Positions 5,038 to 5,272 of a stretch of 5,272 bases of DNA are shown piece by piece (the stretch's first letter is position 1; each line of letters starts with the position of its first letter). Under the pieces are notes generated by a model, which did not search any database, was not told where the DNA came from, and saw only the letters and a program-made list of their open reading frames with translations. The DNA lies in contig VBEI01000026.1 of the NCBI GenBank assembly GCA_005882715.1, positions 5,272 through 10,543 of the forward strand. Reading direction: 5' to 3'. The translations under genes and the position numbers were made by a program. The stretch is from Chloroflexota bacterium (GTDB lineage Bacteria > Chloroflexota > Dehalococcoidia > SM23-28-2 > RBG-16-64-32).

Positions 5038-5272
5038 CTAGGACGGGGGGCTCGGCTCAGGCGATGCTGTGGGCGTCGGCTCGGGGGTCGGCGTCGGACT
5101 CGCGACCGCGGTCGGCTCTGGCGTCGACTCGGGCGTCGACTCGGGCGTGGCTGTTTGCGGAGTCGGACTTGCCGTTTGCGAAGGCCGCGGCGACGGCTCC
5201 GCGGTTGGTGTAGCCGATCCCGTGGGTGTCGGCGTTGCCGTCTGCTCCGCCAGCGGAGGCGTGGGGCGCTCC
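5038..5272 (-). CDS. Pro/Thr/Ser/Glu-rich C-terminal tail of an unidentified protein (partial)
   Basis: The minus strand is open from the window edge (in frame from 5271) for 77 codons to a TAG at 5038-5040. The 5' part of the gene is outside the window. The visible part is entirely low complexity: runs such as TATPTPTGSATPT, TPESTPESTPEPT and SPTPTPEPTPTASPEPSPPS. There are no Cys or aromatic residues and almost no hydrophobic ones, so it is a disordered tail. Such tails are typical of exported or surface proteins of Chloroflexota and Gram-positives, and the secreted protein at 1734 has a similar linker, but the location is inference. There is no LPxTG-type sorting signal and no C-terminal membrane segment. 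Codon choice is GC-rich and the Pro/Thr periodicity continues up to the stop, which supports real coding. The stop lies about 60 bases upstream of the candidate dehydrogenase promoter, so the two may be transcribed in line. Confidence 0.7.
   Translation of the reverse strand, partial: ERPTPPLAEQTATPTPTGSATPTAEPSPRPSQTASPTPQTATPESTPESTPEPTAVASPTPTPEPTPTASPEPSPPS
5120..5143. repeat. 12-base tandem repeat inside the Pro/Thr-rich tail
   Basis: GGCGTCGACTCG is repeated twice head to tail (5120-5131, 5132-5143), followed by a partial third copy (GGCGT). Looser GGCGTCGG-type units occur from 5064 onward. On the coding strand each unit gives the residues T-P-E-S. Copy number should vary by slippage without breaking the frame, because the unit is a multiple of three. 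Confidence 0.75.

Overview
The window is GC-rich bacterial DNA that fits a member of the Chloroflexota (Dehalococcoidia- or Thermomicrobia-like) best, with an actinobacterium as the alternative. This rests on family resemblance only: a Rex regulator, a particular style of acyl-CoA dehydrogenase, exported proteins with Thr/Pro/Ser linkers, a Tat-exported DyP-like protein, and a dispersed CCCTGAGC...GAAGGG repeat. There is no rRNA or other marker to fix the taxonomy.

Left part, plus strand. A possible tail of an upstream gene and a weak hairpin (1-115) precede a Tat-signal protein (137-1558). It looks like a divergent member of the DyP-peroxidase-like group that I recall as DUF7405. A 175-base spacer, holding a tiny leader ORF that overlaps the next start, leads to a small secreted protein (1734-2303). 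That protein has a Thr/Pro/Ser/Gly linker and a helical domain. A perfect 15-bp stem terminator (2321-2358) closes this block.

Middle, plus strand. A sigma70-like promoter (2390-2419) and an AT-rich direct repeat lie upstream of rex (2479-3108), the NADH/NAD+-sensing repressor. rex has no visible Shine-Dalgarno.

Right part, minus strand. A FAD-dependent acyl-CoA dehydrogenase gene (3626-4876) reads towards rex. Its stop overlaps by one base a GTG that opens a small zinc-ribbon gene. This gene appears broken by a one-base frameshift, because its two CxxCG knuckles lie in different frames. Directly after it, the stretch 3157-3306 is a decayed second copy of the acyl-CoA dehydrogenase 3' end, interrupted by a 23-base dispersed-repeat unit. 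The nominally intergenic 3109-3625 is therefore a gene graveyard rather than empty sequence. At the right edge, 5038-5272 is the Pro/Thr/Ser/Glu-rich C-terminal tail of another minus-strand protein that is cut by the window.

Functionally, the recognisable parts are NADH-linked regulation (Rex), a flavin dehydrogenase of fatty-acyl or related CoA metabolism, and extracytoplasmic proteins. I see no operon linking all of them, and no defence system, phage, CRISPR array or RNA gene. The most informative part is the decayed acyl-CoA dehydrogenase / zinc-ribbon region between rex and the intact dehydrogenase.
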